64,000 nt of DNA from Chryseobacterium sp. MYb7 (GCF_002979455.1 NZ_PCOU01000018.1:1-64000); one strand, 5' to 3'; positions 54,255-62,364 are shown, numbered from the stretch's first letter. The notes: generated from the sequence alone by a model not told the origin. Program-made: numbers and translations.

Positions 54255-54430
54255 AGTAAAGGCAGGTCTCCTGACTTGTAACAGTTTCCGTCATCCTTCC
54301 CGCTTTTGGCAGTGGATATACAAGGACAGAAACCTTTGATGTGTTACTAACAGTTGCGCGACAGCTCGTGATTTTCACACGATTCCCTATTAATCTACCT
54401 TAAGTAAAACCTTTCCTGTTTGATGAAGTA
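54255..54430 (-). promoter_or_regulatory. Cobalamin riboswitch in the metE leader
   Basis: Read on the minus strand it contains TTAATAGGGAATCGTGTG, GAGCTGTCGCGCAACTGT, CCACTG, GCGGGAAGG, GGAAAC and the B12 box AAGTCAGGAGACCTGCC (54261-54277) in the order of the conserved aptamer core. The aptamer ends about 190 nt before the metE ATG, leaving space for an expression platform. Confidence 0.95.
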
Positions 54431-54624
54431 TCTATAAAGAACTGTACTTTTACCTTTAACAATGGTCATCAGTAAAAGTTTTTAATTTTGTGTAAAATTA
54501 GTAATACAGAATAAAAATACAATTAAAAAGAAATAATTAAGCAAATTAAACTTTTAAAACACAAATTAAAAGCATATAATTCTTTACATTTGACTGTTTT
54601 AATCATTTAAAAGAATAATATTCT

Positions 54625-55086
54625 GTGGAACAACTCGATGATAAGGATTTACAGCTGCTCAGGCTGCTCCAGAAAAATGCAAAACTGACTGTTAAAGAAT
54701 TGGCAAAGGAAGTGAACCTCTCTACTTCACCTGTTTTTGAAAGGGTAAAAAGGCTGGAACAGGATGGATTTGTTAAAAGATATGCAGCAGTTCTTGATGC
54801 TGAAAAGCTGAACCGGGGATTTACTGTTTTCTGCCAGATTAAGCTCAAAATTCACGACCGATCTGTAGGGTATGATTTTGTAAAAGAGATTTTAGAAATT
54901 GAAGAAGTGGCTGAATGCTATAACATTTCCGGAGATTTTGACTTCCTTCTGAAGGTTCAGGTAAGGGATATGAAACATTACCAGGATTTTGTATTCAATA
55001 AGCTGGGATCTGTGGATTCTATAGGAAGCACCCACAGTACTTTTGTGATGGCTGAAGTGAAAAACAACCATGGATTAACAATATAG
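54625..55086 (+). CDS. Lrp/AsnC family transcriptional regulator
   Basis: 153 residues. An N-terminal HTH (LDDKDLQLLRLLQKNAKLTVKELAKEVNLSTSPVFERVKRLEQDGFV) and a RAM effector domain (VKEILEIEEVAECYNISGDFDFLLKV). The start is GTG at 54625, which gives the usual N-terminus. It is divergent from the metE leader and could regulate methionine or other amino acid genes; unproven. Confidence 0.93.
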   Translation: MEQLDDKDLQLLRLLQKNAKLTVKELAKEVNLSTSPVFERVKRLEQDGFVKRYAAVLDAEKLNRGFTVFCQIKLKIHDRSVGYDFVKEILEIEEVAECYNISGDFDFLLKVQVRDMKHYQDFVFNKLGSVDSIGSTHSTFVMAEVKNNHGLTI

Positions 55087-55165
55087 TTCAAACTCATTCT
55101 ATTAAATAAAAAAATCCGTCAAATTAATAACGGATTTTTGTAGTATTTTGAGGCTTTTACAATAA

Positions 55166-55708
55166 TTAATTGGCGGCCGGATCAATAAGTTCTGTGGTTA
55201 AACCTAATGATTTCAACAGATTCTTATTATCAAAAAAAAGTGTTGCATAATGTTTTCCTTTCTTAAAAACCAGTTTTGAACCTCCTGAAAATTCACTATC
55301 AGCACCTAGCTTTTGTGTTTTTGCATGGTATTTACTGAATTTATTTTTACTATCCTGTAAGGTACTTTTATTCAGGATAAGTCCAAAAGGAAGTCCTTCT
55401 ACCACTAAAGGTTTATTGTCTGAAGTAATGAAAAACATCTCATTGACAGTATTATCTTTTCCCAGGCTACAATATAGCTCCAAACCAGTATTCATGAGCC
55501 ATTTTGCATATTTTTCCTCATTGGCGTCCTCATAAAAAACAGTTTTTACATTCAGTGCTTTTGATATTTTATCGGCAGTCTGTGGAAATACAAATTCTGA
55601 ATTTTTGTCTAGTAATGAATTTAAAGCTGCTGTTTTCTGCGAGGATGCTGTTACACTTAATACAAGCAAAAAAACGGTTACAATAAAAGTAAAAGGTTTG
55701 GTCTGCAT
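55166..55708 (-). CDS. Secreted hypothetical protein
   Basis: 180 residues with signal peptide MQTKPFTFIVTVFLLVLSVTASSQ. The mature domain has no recognised motif; it has a repeated 'LGLxLxKSTLQDSKNKFSKYHAK' style segment reminiscent of small periplasmic proteins of Bacteroidota. Reads in the same direction as the VOC and hydrolase genes upstream, with a 104-nt gap. Function unknown. Confidence 0.65.
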   Translation of the reverse strand: MQTKPFTFIVTVFLLVLSVTASSQKTAALNSLLDKNSEFVFPQTADKISKALNVKTVFYEDANEEKYAKWLMNTGLELYCSLGKDNTVNEMFFITSDNKPLVVEGLPFGLILNKSTLQDSKNKFSKYHAKTQKLGADSEFSGGSKLVFKKGKHYATLFFDNKNLLKSLGLTTELIDPAAN

Positions 55709-55812
55709 GGGAATATTTTAAAATTGTAATGATTTGATGGCTAAAGGTATTAAAATTACCCAATTCACCCAATATAATTTCGCGAAATAGACTAGCTGAT
55801 AAATATCCAATT

Positions 55813-56187
55813 TTATTCCTTTTGTTGTAAATTAAACACTGTACCCGCTGGATCAGTAATCCAATGCATATTTTCAGGAAGTTCTTCAATTTCGTCACAG
55901 GTTTCTACTCCATTCGACTGTAAATATTGGGTGGTGGCTTCTACATCAGGAACAGTAAGCTGTAACCAGGTTTCGGAATGGGTATAATTATCCACACAAT
56001 CCAGCCAGATGATATTGTGACCGAATTTTACTTCATGGGTTCTGGAAACAGTAGGATTTTTTATAGGCTTTTCTTCAACTTCCAATTTTAAAATATCTCT
56101 GTAAAAAGCAATCGTTTTTTCATATTTACTTTTTGGAATTTTTATGGCGATATTAATTCCGGCTTCAAATTTTGTATTCATCATCAA
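55813..56187 (-). CDS. VOC family (glyoxalase/dioxygenase-like) protein
   Basis: 124 residues with the paired beta-alpha-beta pattern of VOC proteins (ISI-like NIAIKIPKSKYEKTIAFYRDILKLEVEEKP; WLQLTVPDVEATTQYLQSNGVE; HWITDPAGTVFNLQQ). A metal site is not clear. Its ATG lies 1 nt from the hydrolase stop, so the two are cotranscribed. Substrate unknown. Confidence 0.85.
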   Translation of the reverse strand: MMMNTKFEAGINIAIKIPKSKYEKTIAFYRDILKLEVEEKPIKNPTVSRTHEVKFGHNIIWLDCVDNYTHSETWLQLTVPDVEATTQYLQSNGVETCDEIEELPENMHWITDPAGTVFNLQQKE

Positions 56188-56188
56188 G

Positions 56189-57049
56189 TTATTTTAAAAA
56201 ACCATTAAGGTAATTAAGAATCATTGTAGTCTGCATCATAAGACTCACATGGGTTTGCCCAGGAGCAATAGCCAATTGAGATTTGGGCATAGCCCCCATA
56301 TCTGCAAAAACATCACCACCTAATAACTTATAGGTCTTTGAAAGTTCTGTTTTATCCAATCCATCATTATCACCGGCTATGATTAAAACGGGTGCCGGTA
56401 TTTTAGAAATATTATTATCTCCAAGGTCGAAAGGCTTTCCGGCAGAAGCGATCATCTGTTCCAGAAATTTTGTCCATTTTGTTTTATCGGGTGCTACAGC
56501 ATTGTAGGCAGTATGCAGAGGACTGTTTGTAAAGAGATCAGGTTTCATTCCTTCAAATGCTTTATTGACTTCAGGCAGCCAGCCACTCGTTTTATAAGTT
56601 GACGAAATAATCACCAGTTTGTTCAGCCTTTCCGGACTCTGTATTGCCAGCTGATAAGCCACTTCCCCTCCAAAGCTGTACCCCACAACATCTGCCTTAT
56701 CAATTTTCAGATAGTCCATTACCTTTATAACATCACTGGCCAAAATAGCATGTGATAGTTTTCGTTCCGAAAATGGGGAATGCCCGTGTCCCTGTAATTC
56801 AAGAGCTATTACTTTTCTGTTTTTAGACAGTTCCGGAATCAACTCGCCCCAATTCATATCAATAGTCATGAAAGCACCATGCAGCAACACAATGGGCTTT
56901 CCAATACCGTAAACTTCGTAGTAAACTTTGATGCCATTCACAGGTGCATAGCCACTTTCAGAAGGTTTTACTTTTTGTCCGTATGCCTGGGATGCAGTGA
57001 TAATAATGATTAAAACCAGTAGCGTAGAGAATTTGAATAAAGTTTTCAT
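56189..57049 (-). CDS. Secreted alpha/beta hydrolase
   Basis: 286 residues with signal peptide MKTLFKFSTLLVLIIIITASQAYGQ. Alpha/beta hydrolase features: IVLLHGAFMTIDMNW (oxyanion side), the nucleophile elbow GYSFGGE (Ser), a late Asp (IIAGDNDGLD) and His (PGQTHVSLM). Probably an esterase or similar acting outside the cytoplasm. First gene of the pair with the VOC protein. Confidence 0.88.
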   Translation of the reverse strand: MKTLFKFSTLLVLIIIITASQAYGQKVKPSESGYAPVNGIKVYYEVYGIGKPIVLLHGAFMTIDMNWGELIPELSKNRKVIALELQGHGHSPFSERKLSHAILASDVIKVMDYLKIDKADVVGYSFGGEVAYQLAIQSPERLNKLVIISSTYKTSGWLPEVNKAFEGMKPDLFTNSPLHTAYNAVAPDKTKWTKFLEQMIASAGKPFDLGDNNISKIPAPVLIIAGDNDGLDKTELSKTYKLLGGDVFADMGAMPKSQLAIAPGQTHVSLMMQTTMILNYLNGFLK

Positions 57050-57331
57050 AATAGTATCAGATTTGGTGGATTAAACTTTTTACCAAAATTAGCTGGTTAC
57101 AATGAAACCGGACTTGCCACAGGACAAGATTTTATTTCAGTGAAACAACTCATTATAAATTCTCCTAATGGGAGCCTTCACAAGACACTTTAAATTTATT
57201 TTACACAATAACACATCATAAACACAAAACACCAAACAATTAATTATTTTTAAATAAATATTTTAACAATAATTCTACAATAGTTGATAAAATTTAATTA
57301 ATTTCGAATAGAACTAAACTTAAAAATTATT

Positions 57332-57475
57332 ATGAAAAATTTAAAGAAAATCGAAAGACAGGAATTGAAAACAATTAAGGGTGGAATTGACTGCAGAGGT
57401 GGTCAATTGTGTTTAATCGGAGGAAAATGGCAATGTATGCCTTATGATGGATGTGGTGGTGGAAATCAGCCGTAA
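57332..57475 (+). CDS. GG-leader Cys-rich bacteriocin-like peptide 1
   Basis: 47 residues. Leader MKNLKKIERQELKTIKGG (residues 1-18) is a double-glycine leader of the type cut and exported by C39-peptidase ABC transporters. The mature part of 29 residues contains four Cys (21, 27, 35, 41) in a Gly-rich sequence (CRGGQLCLIGGKWQC, CGGG). A near copy of the leader occurs in the next gene, 27 nt downstream. No transporter is in the window. Could be a bacteriocin or signal peptide; not a known named family member to me. Confidence 0.8.
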   Translation: MKNLKKIERQELKTIKGGIDCRGGQLCLIGGKWQCMPYDGCGGGNQP

Positions 57476-57502
57476 TTTTATGTTTAACCCAATAACTTGA
57501 CT

Positions 57503-57649
57503 ATGAAAAATTTTAAAAAAATTTCAAGAGACCAATTGAAGAGTATTAATGGCGGAGCAGTAAGCTGCTCTGAAGCATGCTGCCCACCTCCGGGAATCAA
57601 AAGATGCCCATGGATATATTGTGTAGCTCCATGTGAGATTTTAAGTTAA
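57503..57649 (+). CDS. GG-leader Cys-rich bacteriocin-like peptide 2
   Basis: 48 residues. Leader MKNFKKISRDQLKSINGG matches that of peptide 1 at 12 of 18 positions. The mature 30 residues have six Cys (22, 26, 27, 35, 40, 44) and a PPP turn (CSEACCPPPGIKRCPW), quite different from peptide 1. Conserved leader with divergent core is typical of exported peptide families. A terminator at 57676-57707 closes the pair. Confidence 0.8.
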   Translation: MKNFKKISRDQLKSINGGAVSCSEACCPPPGIKRCPWIYCVAPCEILS

Positions 57650-57675
57650 AAGAAGGAAATTTCTTATCAACAAAC

Positions 57676-57713
57676 ATAAAGGCCGCTGTACATACAATGG
57701 CCTTTATTTATAA
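57676..57713 (+). terminator. Terminator after the GG-leader peptides
   Basis: ATAAAGGCC (57676-57684) pairs with GGCCTTTAT (57699-57707), followed by T-rich DNA. Confidence 0.75.
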
Positions 57714-57855
57714 ATACGAGCCCAATATTCAGAGGGAAATAATTTTACAAAGTTCAAAATCATGAGACTTTGCACAACAGGAGTTAGCAAAATATCACTT
57801 TTCAGAGTGCAATGTTAAAGAGAAATCCCATTTTCCCAATTACTATAAATAGAAC

Positions 57856-57907
57856 ATTATGATTCAATAAATCTAAAAGTAAGTTTTTATATTTATTGAA
57901 TCATAAT
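57856..57907 (-). repeat. 17-bp perfect inverted repeat at the 3' end of the recombinase gene
   Basis: ATTATGATTCAATAAAT (57856-57872) and its exact reverse complement (57891-57907) flank an 18-nt spacer; the second arm overlaps the recombinase stop codon. There is no T-run, so either a terminator-like hairpin or a site used by the element. Confidence 0.7.
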
Positions 57908-59052
57908 AATCTTTCTTCATAGATTTTTTCAAAATAATTTCCCAGTGAAAGTACTCTTTCATGATTGAGCGGATTGATATAATGTAGAAACATTTTCTCC
58001 GAACTATGTCCTGTTGCCTGCATCAATAAAGGGGTCGGAATTTTACCGTAGAAATTAGAGGCAAAACTTCTTCGTCCAATGTGGCTGGTCATCGTTTCCC
58101 ATTTTTCTGTTATAGTTTCATAACTTCGGTATCCACTACGCTTGCGGATATTAATAGTATTGTTAATACCTGCTGCCCGAGCAATATTTTTAATAAATGA
58201 ATTATAATGAGTTACATCAATAGGCTTGGGGAAACCACCCCCATTCTTTTTGATAATTTTAAGAACAATAGGATGCAGCGGTATAAGCATCTCTTTTCCT
58301 GTTTTCTGCTGAATAAAAGAAATGCATGCTTTACCATCGATCATTAAAACCTGATCAAGATTGAATTTCATAAAATCTGATATTCTTTGCCCAGTATAAC
58401 AGCTTATTACCAGCCAGTCTCGGGCATTTTCAAATTCCTGGGGAAGCTTAACCTTTTTAATTTTTACAATTTCCTGTTCAGAAAGTATAGATAATCTTTT
58501 TCTTGTTGTTATCTTAGGAATATCAAGATTTCTAATAGGAATCTGATATCCATTTCTTTCAGAAAAATTTAATATGGTTTTCACAAAATGGAGGGTTCTT
58601 ACAACAGTGCTTTGTGTATATTTTTCCAAAACCCCGAAATGCTGAAATTTTTTCACTAATTCTGCATTCATATCTTGCAGAGTTAGACGTTTCATCAGAT
58701 ACCCTTCAAAATTCTGCAAAAGCCTTATAAAGACAATGTACCTCCTGTAAGTCGACAGTTGTATTGAACTCTTTTTCTGTTCAATATAAATAGATGCCAG
58801 ATAAAGAAATGACTCTTTTTCATAAGAATAAATTTTCGATTTACTGATATTTTCAATATGGGAGGAGAACTTTTTTTGGGGAAAATTTCTATGATGACTG
58901 GTATAATACTGAACAAGTTTTTGTATTTCAATTTTAATTTCATTAAGCAGAAAATTCAATTCTTTATATTTCTTGCAGTAAATATTCTTTGGACGTTGTC
59001 TTTCGTAATCCCAGTCTCCTTCGCAGATAAAAAATGGAGTTTCAAAAATCAT
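57901..59052 (-). CDS. Tyrosine recombinase, putative DNA invertase
   Basis: 383 residues. A non-catalytic arm and a SAM-like core-binding domain (about 90-185: SFLYLASIYIEQKKSS...TVVRTLHFVKTILNFSERN) precede the catalytic domain. That domain shows the Arg of CYTGQRISDF, the Lys of QKTGKEMLIPLH, HIGRRSFAS (His-x-x-Arg), GHSSEKMFLHY (His and the Tyr nucleophile). All catalytic residues are present. Upstream of its start lie two inverted copies of a 20-bp core-like site, so it resembles the Tsr-type invertases of Bacteroides rather than a plain phage integrase; no other mobile-element genes are seen. Confidence 0.9.
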   Translation of the reverse strand: MIFETPFFICEGDWDYERQRPKNIYCKKYKELNFLLNEIKIEIQKLVQYYTSHHRNFPQKKFSSHIENISKSKIYSYEKESFLYLASIYIEQKKSSIQLSTYRRYIVFIRLLQNFEGYLMKRLTLQDMNAELVKKFQHFGVLEKYTQSTVVRTLHFVKTILNFSERNGYQIPIRNLDIPKITTRKRLSILSEQEIVKIKKVKLPQEFENARDWLVISCYTGQRISDFMKFNLDQVLMIDGKACISFIQQKTGKEMLIPLHPIVLKIIKKNGGGFPKPIDVTHYNSFIKNIARAAGINNTINIRKRSGYRSYETITEKWETMTSHIGRRSFASNFYGKIPTPLLMQATGHSSEKMFLHYINPLNHERVLSLGNYFEKIYEERLL

Positions 59053-59179
59053 TTCTTTATGATGACTTTCAGATTTTTTTTTGAATAATGAGGATGATTT
59101 TACTGAAAATATGATCTGAACTTTTTTTTAAAGAGAATTTTAAGCTGGCAAAATTAGACATTGATATTTATTTTTCTGC

Positions 59180-59187
59180 CAAAAATA
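59180..59187 (-). promoter_or_regulatory. Candidate recombinase promoter outside the invertible segment
   Basis: On the minus strand TATTTTTG matches TAnnTTTG, with a TTG (59203-59205 as CAA) 15 nt upstream, slightly short. It would let the recombinase be expressed whichever way the segment faces. Confidence 0.35.
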
Positions 59188-59196
59188 GTACAAATA

Positions 59197-59216
59197 ATTA
59201 GTCAATATTAGACTAA
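59197..59216 (+). repeat. Left inverted repeat of the candidate invertible segment
   Basis: ATTAGTCAATATTAGACTAA. Internal dyad TTAGTC / GACTAA around the asymmetric 7-bp spacer AATATTA, the anatomy of a tyrosine recombinase core site. Confidence 0.75.
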
Positions 59217-59417
59217 CATTGCAAATGTACTAATTAAATTTAATTGTAAAAACAATTTATGTAATTTATTGTAAAATAAAGATTTAAATAACATTTTAAT
59301 AAGAGCTCATCTTATTGACATTACTCATAATATGCACAAGTTCAGACTGCTGTTTTTTGCTTTTTCCAATCCTTTTCCAAGTAACCTATTTTATTACAGA
59401 TATTTAATTTTTTCACA
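59217..59417. mobile_element. Candidate invertible promoter segment
   Basis: About 200 bp of AT-rich, gene-free DNA bounded by exact 20-bp repeats in opposite orientation, between a tyrosine recombinase gene and genes for exported proteins. Inversion is inferred from architecture; only one orientation is visible here. Confidence 0.6.
59222..59255 (-). promoter_or_regulatory. Promoter inside the candidate invertible segment, at present facing the recombinase
   Basis: On the minus strand TACATTTG (59222-59229) matches TAnnTTTG, and TTG (59253-59255) lies 23 nt upstream, at the long end of the accepted range. After inversion it would point at the gene at 59457 with a leader of about 35-40 nt. 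Confidence 0.5.
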
Positions 59418-59437
59418 TTAGTCTAATATTGACTAAT
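59418..59437 (-). repeat. Right inverted repeat of the candidate invertible segment
   Basis: TTAGTCTAATATTGACTAAT, the exact reverse complement of 59197-59216. Here the dyad is longer: TTTTTTCACATTAGTC (59408-59423) pairs with 59431-59446, so it can also form a 16-bp hairpin just before the next gene. Confidence 0.75.
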
Positions 59438-59456
59438 GTGAAAAAAAACGCAATTT

Positions 59457-60056
59457 TTGGAAACATTATACCTATATCTCAACAATAAAATCTCTTCATT
59501 ATGGAGAGAATCTAAAGGTATAGTGCTTATAATCTCTTTATTGATTAATCCTATTTTAATATTCTCACAACAAGACAGCTTGTTAAAAGAAAATGGTTCT
59601 TCTTTAAAAACAGTACCCGCTGATAAAAAAGGATTGATTTTTGTCTCAGACGATGTGAAGATTTGGGGATTAGAAGAAAATTCTAATTCTATTATTGTTC
59701 ATGTTGAAAATAAAGATGATTTAGAAAAGACCGTAGGTGGGAAATTAAAAAGACTTAATAAAATATCGCCAAAACCTCTAAAAATAAAGACCTTAACTAA
59801 ATATTTAGTCCATTATAATACAATTCTTTTTAAACCGCTTGAAAAAATCAATTTCCTTTCTTTCTGGAATGATTCGATACAGCAGCTTTATTTCCCTCAA
59901 ACACAATATAAAAATGGTATAAAAATACAACTTTGGAATATTTACCAATGGGCTTTATTTGAGAAACCACTTAATACAAAAACAAAAAATAGAAGCCTGT
60001 TATTGGTCAATTTTAATTTTACTTATTCCTCACGTCCTCCACCAATGATATCCTGA
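59457..60056 (+). CDS. Exported hypothetical protein next to the invertible segment
   Basis: 199 residues from TTG at 59457. An in-frame stop at 59439-59441 rules out an earlier start, and no ATG is available before the hydrophobic stretch. Residues 22-38 (IVLIISLLINPILIFSQ) look like a signal peptide or anchor after an unusually long polar N-terminus. The rest is Lys/Leu-rich with no recognised motif. It lies 19 nt after the right repeat, so its promoter must be within or before the segment; it is the prime candidate for phase-variable expression, with the gene at 60126. Confidence 0.6.
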   Translation: METLYLYLNNKISSLWRESKGIVLIISLLINPILIFSQQDSLLKENGSSLKTVPADKKGLIFVSDDVKIWGLEENSNSIIVHVENKDDLEKTVGGKLKRLNKISPKPLKIKTLTKYLVHYNTILFKPLEKINFLSFWNDSIQQLYFPQTQYKNGIKIQLWNIYQWALFEKPLNTKTKNRSLLLVNFNFTYSSRPPPMIS

Positions 60057-60125
60057 TCTTACCGACAATTGAATATCAAATTAAACAATACTATTATAGA
60101 ATGCCTATGGCATCAAACTTAAATA

Positions 60126-61169
60126 ATGAAAAAAATGAAAAAGAAAATTATTTTAATAGCAGGCCTGCTTTTTACAGGACTTGCATTTGCACAAGTAGGA
60201 ATTAACAACACCAGCCCAAAGGCTACTTTGGATGTCACTGCCAAAACCACAAACGGCAGTACACCGGAAGGGGTAATTGCTCCAAGACTTACAGGAGACC
60301 AGATTAAGGCTGCTGATACACAATACGGATCAAACCAGACAGGAACTTTAATTTATGCGACAGCTGCAGTGTCTTCATCAACCGCTAAAACTGTCAACAT
60401 CACTGCTGCAGGTTATTATTATTTTGACGGAACTATTTGGCAGAAAGTTATTAACTCTAATACGGCACCTGCTTACAGTGCAAATAACGGGCTTACAATG
60501 TCTGGTAACAACATAAAATTGGGTGGTACTCTTACCGAAGCTACTACTATTTCAGGAGTTACAGCGACTAATAAGCTTGCTGTAACGGCAACAGGAACTG
60601 ATGCCATTAATTTTGATAATAATACTTTTAGTGTTGACGCCACAAACGACAGGATTGGTGTGGGAACCAATTCCCCAGCACAAAAACTGGATGTAAATGG
60701 TAAACTGAGGATTGGAACCGTTAGTTCAACATCATCTTCTGCTGTATCTACATTGGTAAGAGATGACAGTACGGGAGAGGTAATGGTGGCAGGTACATCC
60801 ACCAACACTAAACCTTTTAACTATGTAAAGTACGTAATAAGCAATGTTGATAAAGATTGGATAAGCAATTTTAATACTAATATTTCTACAACCAATTACA
60901 CAGTAGTGGTTGTTGGAAGCAGCTTTAGTGAGCAATTTATAACCAGTACTAATGCCAACACATACAATCCGGTTAATGTTAACGCATTTATCTCTGGTGG
61001 AACCTGGAGACTTACAGCAGATTATAGTGGTGGTGGATCTGCTAATAATGGAACATGGACAATATATTGTCTTGTCCTTAATAACTCACAAGTTAAGTCA
61101 CTTTCGGATGTGACGGCAAATCTTGGAGGAACAACAGCAGGCAGTGCCCCGGCTCCATCAGGATTATAA
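60126..61169 (+). CDS. Secreted QVGIN-type repeat protein
   Basis: 347 residues with signal peptide (KKKIILIAGLLFTGLAFAQ); starts at ATG 60126 or at the second ATG 9 nt on. The N-terminal module matches that of 39823-40668. A Thr/Ser/Asn-rich middle (GLTMSGNNIKLGGTLTEATTISG) and VGIGTNSPAQKLDVNGKLRIGT-like text follow; this beta-helical 'GxGTxxPxxKLDVNG' pattern is known from surface and tail-fibre-like proteins. It is 69 nt downstream of the exported protein gene and may share its transcript. Probably a surface or extracellular protein. Confidence 0.75.
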   Translation: MKKMKKKIILIAGLLFTGLAFAQVGINNTSPKATLDVTAKTTNGSTPEGVIAPRLTGDQIKAADTQYGSNQTGTLIYATAAVSSSTAKTVNITAAGYYYFDGTIWQKVINSNTAPAYSANNGLTMSGNNIKLGGTLTEATTISGVTATNKLAVTATGTDAINFDNNTFSVDATNDRIGVGTNSPAQKLDVNGKLRIGTVSSTSSSAVSTLVRDDSTGEVMVAGTSTNTKPFNYVKYVISNVDKDWISNFNTNISTTNYTVVVVGSSFSEQFITSTNANTYNPVNVNAFISGGTWRLTADYSGGGSANNGTWTIYCLVLNNSQVKSLSDVTANLGGTTAGSAPAPSGL

Positions 61170-61501
61170 AATTAATCAGAATATTTAATTCAATCAATTT
61201 CTATAGTATAATAATAGCTTTAATTATACAGTTTTAATTTTTCTAAAATCCAAATATCATGTGAAAAATTGGCATCCTTTATATCAATTGAATGCTATTT
61301 GTTCCAGAAATATCAATTAGAAATTATTTTGAAAAAACGATTCTTATAAGCACATTGATTCTATCAAAAGGAACTTTTAATTCGGCGTATATAAATATTG
61401 TTTTTAAATATTTCCTTTTACAAACTCTCTCATTTCTCTTTTTTTAATTTATAATCAGGGGGATCCGAGGGAGTTTGTTTACCTCAAAAAAATTATAATA
61501 A
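61170..61501. other. 332-nt AT-rich interval
   Basis: No ORF. Imperfect repeats 'atatcaatt-gaa' / 'atatcaattagaa' at 61277 and 61309 are visible. No clear terminator or promoter. Confidence 0.4.
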
Positions 61502-61942
61502 ATGGATTTTAAAGATATACATATAGGAAAACTTATCCAATCGCGTGTTAATGATCTGGATATCAATATAGAGCGGATTTGTAATTTCCTCGATATAAAC
61601 GAGCTGGAGATCTCGGAAATGTATGAAAGTAAAGAAATCAATACATCCTTTTTGCTTCGGTGGAGTAAATTGCTGGAATATGATTTTTTCAGAATTTACA
61701 GCCAGCATTTGATATTGTATTCTCCACCCTCCAATATAAATAAAAAAAATTCTAAGAGTAGAAAGTCAAGACTTCCAGATTTCAGAAAGCATATTTACAC
61801 CCGGGAAGTCATACACTTTATATTGGAATTAATATCAAGTGGTAAAAAGACAAAACTAGAGATCATGAATGATTATAAAATACCTAAGACTACTCTATAC
61901 AAATGGATCAGCAAAAACAGTTCTAATAAGCTTGGTTCATAA
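61502..61942 (+). CDS. HTH protein of a Chryseobacterium multi-copy family
   Basis: 146 residues. The N-terminal half (RVNDLDINIERICNFLDINELEISEMYESKEINTSFLLRWSKLLEYDFFRIYSQHLILY) is XRE-like. The C-terminal part (KTKLEIMNDYKIPKTTLYKWISK) is a transposase-type HTH. I recall close relatives in many copies in Chryseobacterium genomes. It has no catalytic domain, so it is more likely a regulator than a transposase. The next HTH gene is 32 nt downstream. Confidence 0.7.
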   Translation: MDFKDIHIGKLIQSRVNDLDINIERICNFLDINELEISEMYESKEINTSFLLRWSKLLEYDFFRIYSQHLILYSPPSNINKKNSKSRKSRLPDFRKHIYTREVIHFILELISSGKKTKLEIMNDYKIPKTTLYKWISKNSSNKLGS

Positions 61943-61974
61943 CCATACATATTTTCATTATAAAAACGATAAGT

Positions 61975-62298
61975 ATGCCCCCCGATTATAAAAAGATCTA
62001 TAAGGATATGATTATAATGAAATATCCTGACAAATTAGCATTATGCAAACCTATTTTGGAGAAAGAAAGTTTAAGTATCCTGGATGTTATCCACCTGAAT
62101 GAGCTTTTATTAGATTCTGCATTATCAGACTCCGAAATTATCAATCAGCGGCTGCGTTCCTATGATAAAAATTCAATATTAGAAATATTGACATATCAGA
62201 AGAAAAAAGGATTGAATAACATTCAGCTGGCCAAACATTTTAATTTAAGCCGAAATACAATAACCAAATGGAAAAGACTATTTTTTGTTAATATTTAA
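61975..62298 (+). CDS. Second HTH protein of the pair
   Basis: 107 residues. The C-terminal HTH (LNNIQLAKHFNLSRNTITKWKRLFF) resembles transposase or Fis-like HTH units. The N-terminal PPDYKKIYKDMIIMKYPDKLALCKPILEKESLSILDVI is family-specific. It is often found, as here, directly after the preceding gene type. A terminator follows (62331-62364). Role unknown. Confidence 0.7.
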   Translation: MPPDYKKIYKDMIIMKYPDKLALCKPILEKESLSILDVIHLNELLLDSALSDSEIINQRLRSYDKNSILEILTYQKKKGLNNIQLAKHFNLSRNTITKWKRLFFVNI

Positions 62299-62330
62299 AA
62301 AATATGTTAGCGTTTTTAGAACTTTATTTT

Positions 62331-62364
62331 TTTAATCCCGAGCCTAGGTTTGGGATTAAATTTT
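62331..62364 (+). terminator. Terminator after the HTH pair
   Basis: TTTAATCCC (62331-62339) pairs with GGGATTAAA (62352-62360), followed by TTTT. Confidence 0.7.

Noticed and set aside
57901..59052. Prophage or conjugative transposon called from the tyrosine recombinase
   Set aside because: No structural, replication, excision or mobilisation genes and no att duplication at the tRNA-Ser gene; the local inverted repeats fit an invertase better.
61502..62298. Insertion sequence called from the two HTH genes
   Set aside because: Neither has a DDE or HUH catalytic domain and no terminal inverted repeats were found.
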